Shown: in pieces, positions 16,737-23,492 of the stretch | Layout of the letters: every line of letters begins with the position of its first letter | How positions within the stretch are numbered: the first letter of the stretch is position 1 | Assembly: GCF_041262585.1 (NCBI RefSeq) | Contig: NZ_JBGCBZ010000028.1 | Location: 1-64,000, forward strand | Direction: 5' to 3' | Length of the DNA stretch: 64,000 nucleotides | Origin: JAOEGB01 sp041262585 | GTDB taxonomy: Bacteria > Actinomycetota > Actinomycetes > Streptosporangiales > Streptosporangiaceae | Notes under the pieces: generated by a model | The model's input: the letters and a program-made list of their open reading frames with translations, nothing else | Database searches by the model: none | What the model was told of the DNA's origin: nothing | Translations under genes and position numbers: made by a program

Positions 16737-17969
16737 GTGAGTAAGGACCGGGTACGTGTCGTCGTCACCGGGCTCGGCGCGACGACGCCCCTCGGTGGAG
16801 ACGTCGCCTCGACCTGGTCGGCGCTCCTCGAAGGGCGTTCGGGCATCCGCACCCTCACCGAGGACTGGATCGACACCGTGCCGGTGAAGTTCGCCGGCGT
16901 GGCCGCCGTCGACCCCGGCGAGGTGATCCCCAGGCCCGAGGCCAGGAGGCTCGACCGGGCCGAGCAGTTCGCGCTGATCGCGTCCCGCCAGGCATGGCGG
17001 GACGCGGGCGCCCCGGAGGTCGACCCCACCCGGCTGGGCGTCGTCGTCGGCAGCGGCATCGGCGGCATCACCACGATCCTCGCGGCGTACGACACGTACA
17101 AGGAGAAGGGCTGGGCGCGCCTCTCGCCGTTCACCGTGCCCATGCTGATGCCGAACGGCGCGGCGGGCTGGATCGGCATCGAGGTCGGCGCCCAGGCGGG
17201 CGTCCACGCGACCGTCAGCGCCTGCGCGACCGGCGCGGAGTCCATCGGCTACGCCATCGAGATGATCAAGGAGGGTCGCGCCGACGTGGTCGTCGCGGGC
17301 GGCACCGAGGCCGCCATCCACCCGCTGAACGTGGGCTCCTTCGCGGCGATGCGGGCGATGTCCACGCGGAACGACGAGCCGCAGCGGGCCTCGCGGCCGT
17401 TCGACAAGGGCCGTGACGGGTTCGTGCTCGGAGAGGGCGCGGGCATCGTCGTGCTCGAGTCCGAGGAGCACGCGCGGGCACGCGGCGCGAAGGTCTACGC
17501 CGTGGCGGCGGGGGCGGGCTACTCCTCCGACGCCCACCACATCGCGCAGCCCGAGCCCACGGGCGCCGGAATCCGGCTCGCCATGCGGCGAGTCCTGGAG
17601 AACACCGGGCTGACCGGCGCGGACGTGCGCCACATCAACGCCCACGCGACCTCCACGCCGGCGGGCGACGTCGTCGAGGCGGTCGCGATCAAGGACGCCC
17701 TCGGGTCGCACCCGCTGGTCACCGCGACCAAGTCGATGACCGGTCACCTGCTCGGCGGCGCGGGCGGCATCGAGTCGGTCTTCACGATCCTCGCGCTGAG
17801 CGAGCGCATCGTCCCGGCCACCATCAACGTGGACGACCTGGACGACGGCATCGAGGTGGACATCGTCCGCGTGGAGCCGCGCAAGCTGCCCGACGGACAG
17901 ATCGCCGCGGTCAACAACTCGTTCGGGTTCGGCGGGCACAACGTCGCCGTGGCCTTCACCACTGTTTGA
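16737..17969 (+). CDS. fabF: 3-oxoacyl-ACP synthase II FabF
   Basis: 410 residues. Elongating beta-ketoacyl-ACP synthase of type II fatty-acid synthesis. Catalytic Cys163 in VSACATGAES; His residues in NAHATSTPAGD and KSMTGHLLGGAG; C-terminal NNSFGFGGHN. GTG start at 16737 follows AGAGGAG. Its N-terminus (VVVTGLGATTPLGG) is complete. Read in the same direction as accD, whose ribosome site starts 2 bases after the fabF stop. Confidence 0.95.
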   Translation: MSKDRVRVVVTGLGATTPLGGDVASTWSALLEGRSGIRTLTEDWIDTVPVKFAGVAAVDPGEVIPRPEARRLDRAEQFALIASRQAWRDAGAPEVDPTRLGVVVGSGIGGITTILAAYDTYKEKGWARLSPFTVPMLMPNGAAGWIGIEVGAQAGVHATVSACATGAESIGYAIEMIKEGRADVVVAGGTEAAIHPLNVGSFAAMRAMSTRNDEPQRASRPFDKGRDGFVLGEGAGIVVLESEEHARARGAKVYAVAAGAGYSSDAHHIAQPEPTGAGIRLAMRRVLENTGLTGADVRHINAHATSTPAGDVVEAVAIKDALGSHPLVTATKSMTGHLLGGAGGIESVFTILALSERIVPATINVDDLDDGIEVDIVRVEPRKLPDGQIAAVNNSFGFGGHNVAVAFTTV

Positions 17970-17982
17970 CAAGGAGTCGCAC

Positions 17983-18009
17983 GTGACTGTTGTGGAAACA
18001 GGTTGGTGA
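17983..18009 (+). CDS. 8-codon leader ORF or frameshifted true start of accD
   Basis: A perfect AAGGAG (17971-17976) sits 6 bases before a GTG that opens an 8-residue frame, MTVVETGW, ending in TGA at 18007-18009. The accD reading frame begins at the overlapping GTG at 18006 but has no ribosome site of its own. MTVVE is the normal N-terminus of actinobacterial AccD6-like proteins. One extra base near 18003 would join MTVVETG to LVTAASDAEA in frame. Either one base is missing in the sequence, or accD is made by stop-start coupling from this mini-ORF. Confidence 0.6.
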   Translation: MTVVETGW

Positions 18010-19400
18010 CCGCGGCCTCCGATGCGGAGGCCGTCGATCCACGCGACCCCCGCGCCCGTCTCGGGCACCTCCTCGACGAGGGGGCGATCAGGCTGATCTC
18101 TCCCGAGGACAAGAGCGGCGTGCTGGCCGTCACCGGGCGCGTGGAAGGCGTCCCGGTCGTGGCCTTCTGCAGTGACGCCCGCGTCCAGGGCGGCGCGATG
18201 GGCGCCGAGGGATGCGAGCACATCGTCCACGCCTACGATGTGGCGGTCCGCGAGCGCGTCCCCGTGATCGGGGTCTGGCACTCCGGCGGCGCGCGGCTGG
18301 CGGAGGGTGTGGAGTCGCTGCACGCGGTGGGCCGCGTGTTCGCCGCCATGACCAAGGCGTCCGGCGTCGTTCCGCAGATCTCCGTCGTCGTCGGCGCGGC
18401 GGCCGGCGGGGCGGCCTACGGCCCGGCGCTGACCGACATCGTGATCCTCGCCGACAACGGCCGCATCTTCGTGACCGGGCCGGACGTGGTCCGCAGCGTC
18501 ACCGGAGAGCAGATCGACATGGCGGCGCTGGGCGGCCCCGAGCCGCACAGCAAGCGCAGCGGCGTCGTCCACGTGGTCACCAAGGACGAGGCCGAGGCCC
18601 TGCTCAAGGCCCGCCAGCTCGCCGGGCTTCTCGGCCACCAGGGCCGGGTGCGCGAGGTGGCCGAGGTCGACTTCAGCAGCCTGCTCCCCGAGAACCCCCG
18701 CCGCGCCTATGACGTGCATCCGTTGGTGAACGGCCTGCTCGACGAGCCCGGTGTGGAGCTCCACCCCAAGTGGGCCCCGAACATCGTGACCACCCTGGGC
18801 CGGCTGGGCGGCCGGACGGTCGGGGTCGTCGCCAACAACCCGATGCGGCTCGGCGGCTGCCTCGACTCGGCCTCGGCGGAGAAGGCCGCCCGCTTCGTCC
18901 GGATGTGCGATGCCTTCGGCGTGCCGCTGGTCGTCCTGGTCGACGTGCCCGGCTACCTTCCCGGCGTCGGCCAGGAGCACGACGGCGTCGTACGGCGGGG
19001 CGCCAAGCTGCTGCACGCCTTCGCCGAGGCGTCGGTGCCCCGGGTCACGCTGGTGACCCGCAAGGCGTACGGCGGCGCCTACATCGCGATGAACTCCCGC
19101 GCCCTCGGCGCGACCCGCGTCTTCGGCTGGCCGACCACCCAGGTGGCCGTCATGGGCGCGGTCGCGGCGGTCCGCATCCTCAAGCGGCGTGAGCTCGCCG
19201 CGGCGCCGGAGGAGGAACGCGCCACGCTCGAGGCGCAGTTGGCCGAGGAGCACGAGAAGATCGCCGGCGGCCTCCAGCGGGCGATCGACCTCGGCGTTGT
19301 CGACGAAGTGATCGAGCCGGCGAAGACGCGGGGCGCGATCGCCCGGGTGCTCGCCCAGGCCACGCCGGCCCGCGGTGCCCACGGCAACATCCCCCTCTGA
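18006..19400 (+). CDS. acyl-CoA carboxylase carboxyltransferase (beta) subunit, AccD6-like
   Basis: 464 residues as opened at GTG 18006. Transfers carboxyl from biotin to acetyl-/propionyl-CoA to make malonyl-/methylmalonyl-CoA. Both crotonase-fold halves are present: VWHSGGARLAEGV and AAAGGAAYGPALTD in the N-terminal half; NNPMRLGG, LVDVPGYLPG and KAYGGAYIAMN in the C-terminal half. Position after fabF mirrors mycobacterial accD6 after kasB, so it should supply malonyl-CoA to this operon with a biotin-carboxylase subunit encoded elsewhere. Start is uncertain: the best ribosome site belongs to an 8-codon frame overlapping it (see 17983). Confidence 0.9.
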   Translation: MTAASDAEAVDPRDPRARLGHLLDEGAIRLISPEDKSGVLAVTGRVEGVPVVAFCSDARVQGGAMGAEGCEHIVHAYDVAVRERVPVIGVWHSGGARLAEGVESLHAVGRVFAAMTKASGVVPQISVVVGAAAGGAAYGPALTDIVILADNGRIFVTGPDVVRSVTGEQIDMAALGGPEPHSKRSGVVHVVTKDEAEALLKARQLAGLLGHQGRVREVAEVDFSSLLPENPRRAYDVHPLVNGLLDEPGVELHPKWAPNIVTTLGRLGGRTVGVVANNPMRLGGCLDSASAEKAARFVRMCDAFGVPLVVLVDVPGYLPGVGQEHDGVVRRGAKLLHAFAEASVPRVTLVTRKAYGGAYIAMNSRALGATRVFGWPTTQVAVMGAVAAVRILKRRELAAAPEEERATLEAQLAEEHEKIAGGLQRAIDLGVVDEVIEPAKTRGAIARVLAQATPARGAHGNIPL

Positions 19401-19411
19401 CGGCCCACCGT

Positions 19412-19569
19412 CGTGATCATGCAGGGTTTCCCGGGAATCCCGGGGACGTGGGGTTTCCCGGATCGTGATCATGCATGGATTCCGCCGTACGCGGTCTGAT
19501 CAGGGCCGACACCGTTTGTGATCACGCACTGTCTGTCCGTCGGGCGCACCCTCGACATGCATGATCACG
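19412..19569 (+). repeat. cluster of four GTGATCATGCA-type repeats
   Basis: CGTGATCATGCA at 19412-19423 and 19464-19475 (52 bp apart, same orientation), a variant GTGATCACGCA at 19518-19528, and an inverted copy TGCATGATCACG at 19558-19569. GGGTTTCCCGGGAATCCCGG-like palindromic sequence lies between the first two. The cluster fills the gap between the convergent accD and secreted-protein genes. Confidence 0.75.
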
Positions 19570-19633
19570 CTCCACAAAGCGCCAGGGAGGACGGTGCGGT
19601 CCATACCTCCTTCCCTTCCTTGACCGGCGCTCT

Positions 19634-20386
19634 CTAGGAGGCGAGTCCGGGCAGCTCGGTGTAGGACTTGCCCCGGACGAACCACTGGAACTCGGCCGAG
19701 TTCTTCCCGCTGGGCGAGGGCAGACCCGCCCGCTGGTTCACGGCGGTATTGACGAGCCCCCAGTTGAGGCCGCATCCGCCGGCCTTCGGCACGACGAACG
19801 TGGTGTCCTTGGCCGCGACCTGGAAGACCGGCACGCCGTCGATGTTGGTCAGGTCCAGCGAGGTGACCTGCGGGTTCAGCAGGATCGGGTTCGAGTCGCT
19901 CCCGATGTAGCACTTCTTGCCGAGCAGCGCGTGGATCATGCGGATCTTGACGCCGACGTTGGTCGGGAAGATGGGCCCGGCGTCGACCCGCCCGGTGCCC
20001 TGGGTCTCGACGTAGACGTCGGTGATCTTCGGCACCTCGAACGGCTTGCCGATCAGCCCGCCGGGGACCTTCATCCGGTCGCCCTTCACGCTGCCGAACG
20101 CCGCCGCTGAGCTGCCGTCGGCGAGCTTGCCCTGGGCGACCGTGATTCGCAGGGACGAGGTGATGTCCTGCTGGATCTGGCCGAGCTTCATCGTGCCGCC
20201 GACGGTGATGATGAAGATGCAGCTCCACGTGTCGGCCTTGGCGTTCTGCGGGAGCTTCGGGCAGTCCGCCCAGTCGGCGTCGCTCGGATGGTAGGAGTAG
20301 GCCGCCGCCTGGGCGGGCGTGACCAGCCCGCCCAGCAGGACCGCCGCTGCGACGCCGACAACCAGGCGCCTGGCCGGAACGCTCAT
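19634..20386 (-). CDS. secreted protein of unknown function
   Basis: 250 residues. A classic signal peptide (RR at 6-7, hydrophobic 9-24, cleavage after AQA near 28). The mature part contains four Cys (WADCPKL, TWSCIF, KKCYIG, GGCGLNW), probably two disulfides, and a mixed-beta look (PKITDVYVETQGTGRVD). It is not a recognised enzyme family; similar secreted proteins of about this size occur in Streptosporangiales-like genomes. It has its own promoter region (an AT-rich GGTTATATAGGC lies 60 bases upstream). Confidence 0.65.
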   Translation of the reverse strand: MSVPARRLVVGVAAAVLLGGLVTPAQAAAYSYHPSDADWADCPKLPQNAKADTWSCIFIITVGGTMKLGQIQQDITSSLRITVAQGKLADGSSAAAFGSVKGDRMKVPGGLIGKPFEVPKITDVYVETQGTGRVDAGPIFPTNVGVKIRMIHALLGKKCYIGSDSNPILLNPQVTSLDLTNIDGVPVFQVAAKDTTFVVPKAGGCGLNWGLVNTAVNQRAGLPSPSGKNSAEFQWFVRGKSYTELPGLAS

Positions 20387-20518
20387 GGACTCCTCCTTGG
20401 GTCCCGCCCGGAGGCGCGGACGTCGGGAAATGATGAGTCCCGGTTATATAGGCGAAATACGCGGCTTTCTATGCTGATTTCACAAGCTGCCGGAGGGGCT
20501 TGTTATCACTTCCGCGCA

Positions 20519-20594
20519 ATCAGACAGCCCGATCAGACAGCCCGATCAGACAGCCCGATCAGACAGCCCCGATCGGACGGCCCGATCAGACAGC
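20519..20594 (+). repeat. six-unit 13-bp tandem repeat
   Basis: Units of ATCAGACAGCCCG repeated six times (fourth unit has one extra C, fifth is ATCGGACGGCCCG). The array runs into the 3' end of the DUF3145 gene: its stop codon (20586-20588) and last codon are made of repeat sequence. Candidate variable-number locus. Confidence 0.85.
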
Positions 20595-21083
20595 CGCGTG
20601 CAGCCAGCGGACCGGCGCGCCCTCCCCCGCGTAACGGAACGACTCCAGCTCCTCGTCCCACTGTTTCCCGAGCAGGCGGTCGAGCTCGTCCTCCAGGACG
20701 ACCCGGCCCTGGGCGGCCATCAGCATGACGTTGCGCAGGCGGTCCTCGGGGACCAGGATGTCGCCGTTCGCGCCGACCACGGCCGTGAAGGCGCCCAGCG
20801 TCGGCGTGTAAGCATGCCGGGAGCCGTCGACGCCCGGCGAGGCGTCCTCGGTGATCTCAAAACGGATGCGCTGCCAGCCCATGAGAGACGATGTGATCGC
20901 CGCCGCCGTGCCGGAACGCCCCTCCCACTCCGCCTGGGCCCGCAGGGTCCCGGGCGCGGCGGGCTGGGCGGTCCACGTCAGGTCGACGGGTACGCCAAGA
21001 ACGCCTGCGACGGCCCACTCAATGTGCGGGCACAGCGCAGGCTGAGCCGAGTGGACGTACAGGACGCCACGAGCAGCAGCCAC
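20586..21083 (-). CDS. DUF3145 family protein
   Basis: 165 residues. Small actinobacteria-specific protein with the conserved start AARGVLYVHSAQPALCPHIEWAVAG, central QAEWEGRSGTAA and C-terminal LDRLLGKQWDEELESFRY. Function unknown; it is commonly found close to the fabD-fabF genes in actinomycetes, as here. GTG at 21083 chosen because GGGAGG lies 4 bases upstream; a TTG four codons earlier is the alternative. Its last codon and stop lie within a 13-bp tandem repeat, so the C-terminus may vary between strains. Confidence 0.8.
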   Translation of the reverse strand: MAAARGVLYVHSAQPALCPHIEWAVAGVLGVPVDLTWTAQPAAPGTLRAQAEWEGRSGTAAAITSSLMGWQRIRFEITEDASPGVDGSRHAYTPTLGAFTAVVGANGDILVPEDRLRNVMLMAAQGRVVLEDELDRLLGKQWDEELESFRYAGEGAPVRWLHAAV

Positions 21084-21153
21084 CGGACCTCCCAAATCGC
21101 ATGAGGTGCGCCTTCCCCAACGGCCTCACGCTCTGGGATGATCACAGTTTTAT

Positions 21154-21181
21154 CTGATCTTTTGCGAACTTCTAAGATCAG
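21154..21181. promoter_or_regulatory. 8-bp inverted repeat between DUF3145 and the subtilase
   Basis: CTGATCTT (21154-21161) and AAGATCAG (21174-21181) form a perfect inverted repeat with a 12-nt A/T-rich centre, in the divergent promoter region upstream of the subtilase-sigma-CHAT genes. A TTGACT box starts at 21185. Suits an operator for a dimeric regulator; the binding protein is unknown. Confidence 0.45.
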
Positions 21182-21308
21182 CGTTGACTGTAGGAGAGAC
21201 TACCGTCCGTTGTGGCGCGGCACCAGAGGGGGGTCATACCGATTCCTGCTTGGCAACGCTATGGATTGGGAAAGACGCATGCCGTAACCTCCCGCCGAAG
21301 GACAACGG

Positions 21309-22316
21309 ATGCGAAAGCGACTGGTCGAACACATCCCGGGTCACCCCGCCCTTATCCGGCCGGACGAGTTGCTCACCTCGTCCCCGGCCGCCGTCGCCCG
21401 CTGGACCCGTAGCGCCACTCCTGTCCACAACATCCATCTTGTACGGCTCTCGCCTGGCGTGGACGTGCTCGACCTCACGGCGGCACTGCGGGACAGGGGC
21501 CACCTCGCCTCGCCCAACCACGTCCTCGTCGGGCAGCCGCTGTACTTCGGCGGGCCCGGCAGCCGGCCCTCGCCCGCGCGGGCCGTGCCGTACGAGCCGG
21601 GGAAGCCCTGTGACGTCACGGTCGGCGTGCTGGACACCGGGCTCGCGCCGCACCCCTGGCTCCGCGAGTGGTACCGGGACGAGATCGCCGAGACCCCCGA
21701 CGCCGACGGCGACGGAGCGCTCGACGAGCAGGCCGGGCACGGGACCTTCGTCGCCGGGCTGATCCTGCGGCACGCGCCGGGTGTGCGGCTGCGGGTCCTG
21801 CGGCTGCTCGACAGCCACGGCGCCGGCGACGAGGCGCGGCTGCTGGCCGCCCTCGACCGGCTCAGGGGACAGGGCGTAGACGTGCTGAACCTGTCCTTCG
21901 GCGGCTACACCTTCGACGACCAGCCGCCGCTCGGCCTGGCGGACGCCCTGAGCGCCTTCCCGGCGGCCGTCGCCTGCGCGGGCAACACCGGCTCCCCCCG
22001 CCCCTTCTGGCCCGCCGCCCTCCCCGGCGTGGTCGCGGTCGCGGCGCTGGACGGGGACGCGCGGGCCGCCTTCTCGGCGTACGGCCCGTGGGTGGACGCC
22101 TGCGCCCAGGGCGTCGGCCTGACGAGCAGCTTCGTGGAGCACTCGGGCTTCCATGGCTACGCCTCCTGGAGCGGCACCTCCTTCGCCACCGCGATCGTCA
22201 CCGGAGCCGTCGCCCGCCTGTGCCGCGACATGCCGCCGCCCGATGCCGTACGGCAGGCACTCGGCGGAAGCCGGCGAATCCCCGATCTCGGGGTCGTCGT
22301 CGCCCCGGCTCGATAG
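21309..22316 (+). CDS. cytoplasmic subtilisin-like serine protease (S8)
   Basis: 335 residues with an intact catalytic set: Asp109 (GVLDTGLA), His144 (GHGTFVAG), oxyanion Asn226 (CAGNTG) and Ser291 (SGTSFATA). There is no signal peptide and no I9 propeptide that I can see; residues 1-90 are a small N-terminal region unlike secreted subtilases. That suggests an intracellular, possibly regulated protease. GAAGG lies 8 bases before the ATG. First gene of a same-strand run with a sigma factor (44 bp downstream), a small hinge protein and a CHAT protease. Cleavage of one of these partners is an inference. Confidence 0.85.
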   Translation: MRKRLVEHIPGHPALIRPDELLTSSPAAVARWTRSATPVHNIHLVRLSPGVDVLDLTAALRDRGHLASPNHVLVGQPLYFGGPGSRPSPARAVPYEPGKPCDVTVGVLDTGLAPHPWLREWYRDEIAETPDADGDGALDEQAGHGTFVAGLILRHAPGVRLRVLRLLDSHGAGDEARLLAALDRLRGQGVDVLNLSFGGYTFDDQPPLGLADALSAFPAAVACAGNTGSPRPFWPAALPGVVAVAALDGDARAAFSAYGPWVDACAQGVGLTSSFVEHSGFHGYASWSGTSFATAIVTGAVARLCRDMPPPDAVRQALGGSRRIPDLGVVVAPAR

Positions 22317-22360
22317 GGTGCTCACGCACCGTCCCCCCGCCAACGCGTGAAGTCACATCG

Positions 22361-22912
22361 ATGTCACCAGAGTCACCACAGTCATCCGAGTCATCCGAGA
22401 AGTCGTTCGCCACCCTCGACCAGGCCGCCTGGGAGGAGCTCGTCGCCCGGTTCGACGGCAGGATGTGGGCCGTCGCCCGGGCCTTCGGCCTGAGCCCCGC
22501 CGACGCGGCCGACGCCGTCCAGGGAGCCTGGCTGCGGATGGTCGAGAGCCTCGACGGCATCCGCGATCCCGAGCGGATCGGCGCCTGGCTCGTCACCACG
22601 ACCCGGCACGAAGCCGTCCGCCTGAGCCGCAAGGCCCGAGGGGAGGTGATGGCCGACCATGAGCTCCCCGACGTCGCGGGTCCCGATCCGGCGGCGGCCA
22701 TCGTCGACGCCGACTTCGGCAGGCACGTGTGGCAGCGGCTCCACACGCTGGGCGAGCCGTGCCGGTCCCTGCTCCGCCTGTACGTGCTGAACCCCGACGC
22801 GAAATACGCCCAGATCGCGATCCGCCTGAACCTCCCCGTCGGCAGCATCGGCCCCACCCGCGCCCGCTGCCTGTCCCGCCTCCGCACCCTGGTCCAGGAC
22901 GACGACGCGTGA
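22361..22912 (+). CDS. sigma-70 family (ECF-like) RNA polymerase sigma factor
   Basis: 183 residues. Region 2 lies at about 20-95 (FDGRMWAVARAFGLSPADAADAVQGAWLRMVE, WLVTTTRHEAVRLSRK). Region 4 lies at about 122-178 (LGEPCRSLLRLYVLNPDAKYAQIAIRLNLPVGSIG, RARCLSRLRTL). A Ser/Glu-rich tail of 15 residues precedes region 2. The AKYAQIAIRLNLPVGSIGPTR helix-turn-helix is intact. Start ATG at 22361 is the only in-frame start near the domain, and its ribosome site is weak. It lies between the subtilase and the CHAT operon genes, suggesting its activity is gated by proteolysis rather than by a classical membrane anti-sigma. Confidence 0.85.
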   Translation: MSPESPQSSESSEKSFATLDQAAWEELVARFDGRMWAVARAFGLSPADAADAVQGAWLRMVESLDGIRDPERIGAWLVTTTRHEAVRLSRKARGEVMADHELPDVAGPDPAAAIVDADFGRHVWQRLHTLGEPCRSLLRLYVLNPDAKYAQIAIRLNLPVGSIGPTRARCLSRLRTLVQDDDA

Positions 22913-22979
22913 TCCCCCAAGGCATCGGTACCCAAGACCGTTTCACGCGGGAGGAAGGCTCTCCGGAGGAGGAACACGC

Positions 22980-23492
22980 ATGAGCGAGGAATACCTGCTG
23001 GCCGCGCTTCGGATGGCCGCCGGGGTGGACCCGGTGCCCGGCCGGGTCTCAGCCGACGCCCGCGCCGCCTTCGCGCTCCGCCTGCCCGGCGGTGTCATCG
23101 CCGCCCCCGTCAAGGTGTCCGCACCCCCGGGCGCCCGATCCGCGCCGGCCACCGGGACGTCTCCAGAGACCGGCACGTCTCCGGAGACCGGCACGTACGG
23201 CACGGCGCCGGGGGACGGCCCGGCGATGCGTCGGTTCACAGCGGACGGCCTGACCATCGACGTCGAACCGGCCGTCGTCGGCGGACGCCTGGAGGTGGCC
23301 GGGCAGGTCTCCCCACCGCCGGGCCCGGGCTGGGAGGTCGAGGTCCGCACCGCCCATATCAGCAAGACCCGGGCGCCTTCGGAGAGCGGCCACTTCGCGG
23401 TGTCCGGGTTGCCTCCCGGCTGGGTCAGCGTGGTCTGCCATCGTCCGGGCCTGCCCCCGGTGTCCACCCGCTGGCTGCACGTCCGAGCATGA
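22980..23492 (+). CDS. small sigma-associated hinge/anti-sigma-like protein
   Basis: 170 residues. The N-terminus, LLAALRMAAGVDPVPGRVSADARAAFALR, matches the VDPVPxxVxxxARAAFxxR helix found in small proteins encoded next to sigma factors and CHAT proteins in actinomycetes. A flexible linker follows, with a duplicated TSPETG repeat (about 58-72), then a beta-sandwich-like C-terminal part (GGRLEVAGQVSPPPG ... GHFAVSGLPPGWVSVVCHRPG). There is no membrane segment. Strong ribosome site GGAGGAGG 7 bases before the ATG. Its stop overlaps the CHAT gene start (ATGA), so the two are made together. A cleavable sigma-binding adaptor is my inference; no enzyme motif is seen. Confidence 0.6.
   Translation: MSEEYLLAALRMAAGVDPVPGRVSADARAAFALRLPGGVIAAPVKVSAPPGARSAPATGTSPETGTSPETGTYGTAPGDGPAMRRFTADGLTIDVEPAVVGGRLEVAGQVSPPPGPGWEVEVRTAHISKTRAPSESGHFAVSGLPPGWVSVVCHRPGLPPVSTRWLHVRA

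Noticed and set aside
16674..19472. Long open frame antisense to fabF and accD
   Set aside because: A 932-codon frame arises from the codon bias of very GC-rich genes; its translation is low-complexity Arg/Asp/His/Gly sequence and the sense strand holds two well-formed enzymes.
20519..20594. CRISPR-like array
   Set aside because: Units are 13 bp, directly abutting without spacers, and no cas gene is nearby; a simple tandem repeat.
21212..21308. Small ORF upstream of the subtilase
   Set aside because: Its GTG lacks a ribosome site and the peptide runs out of frame through the subtilase start with low-complexity Arg/Pro sequence.
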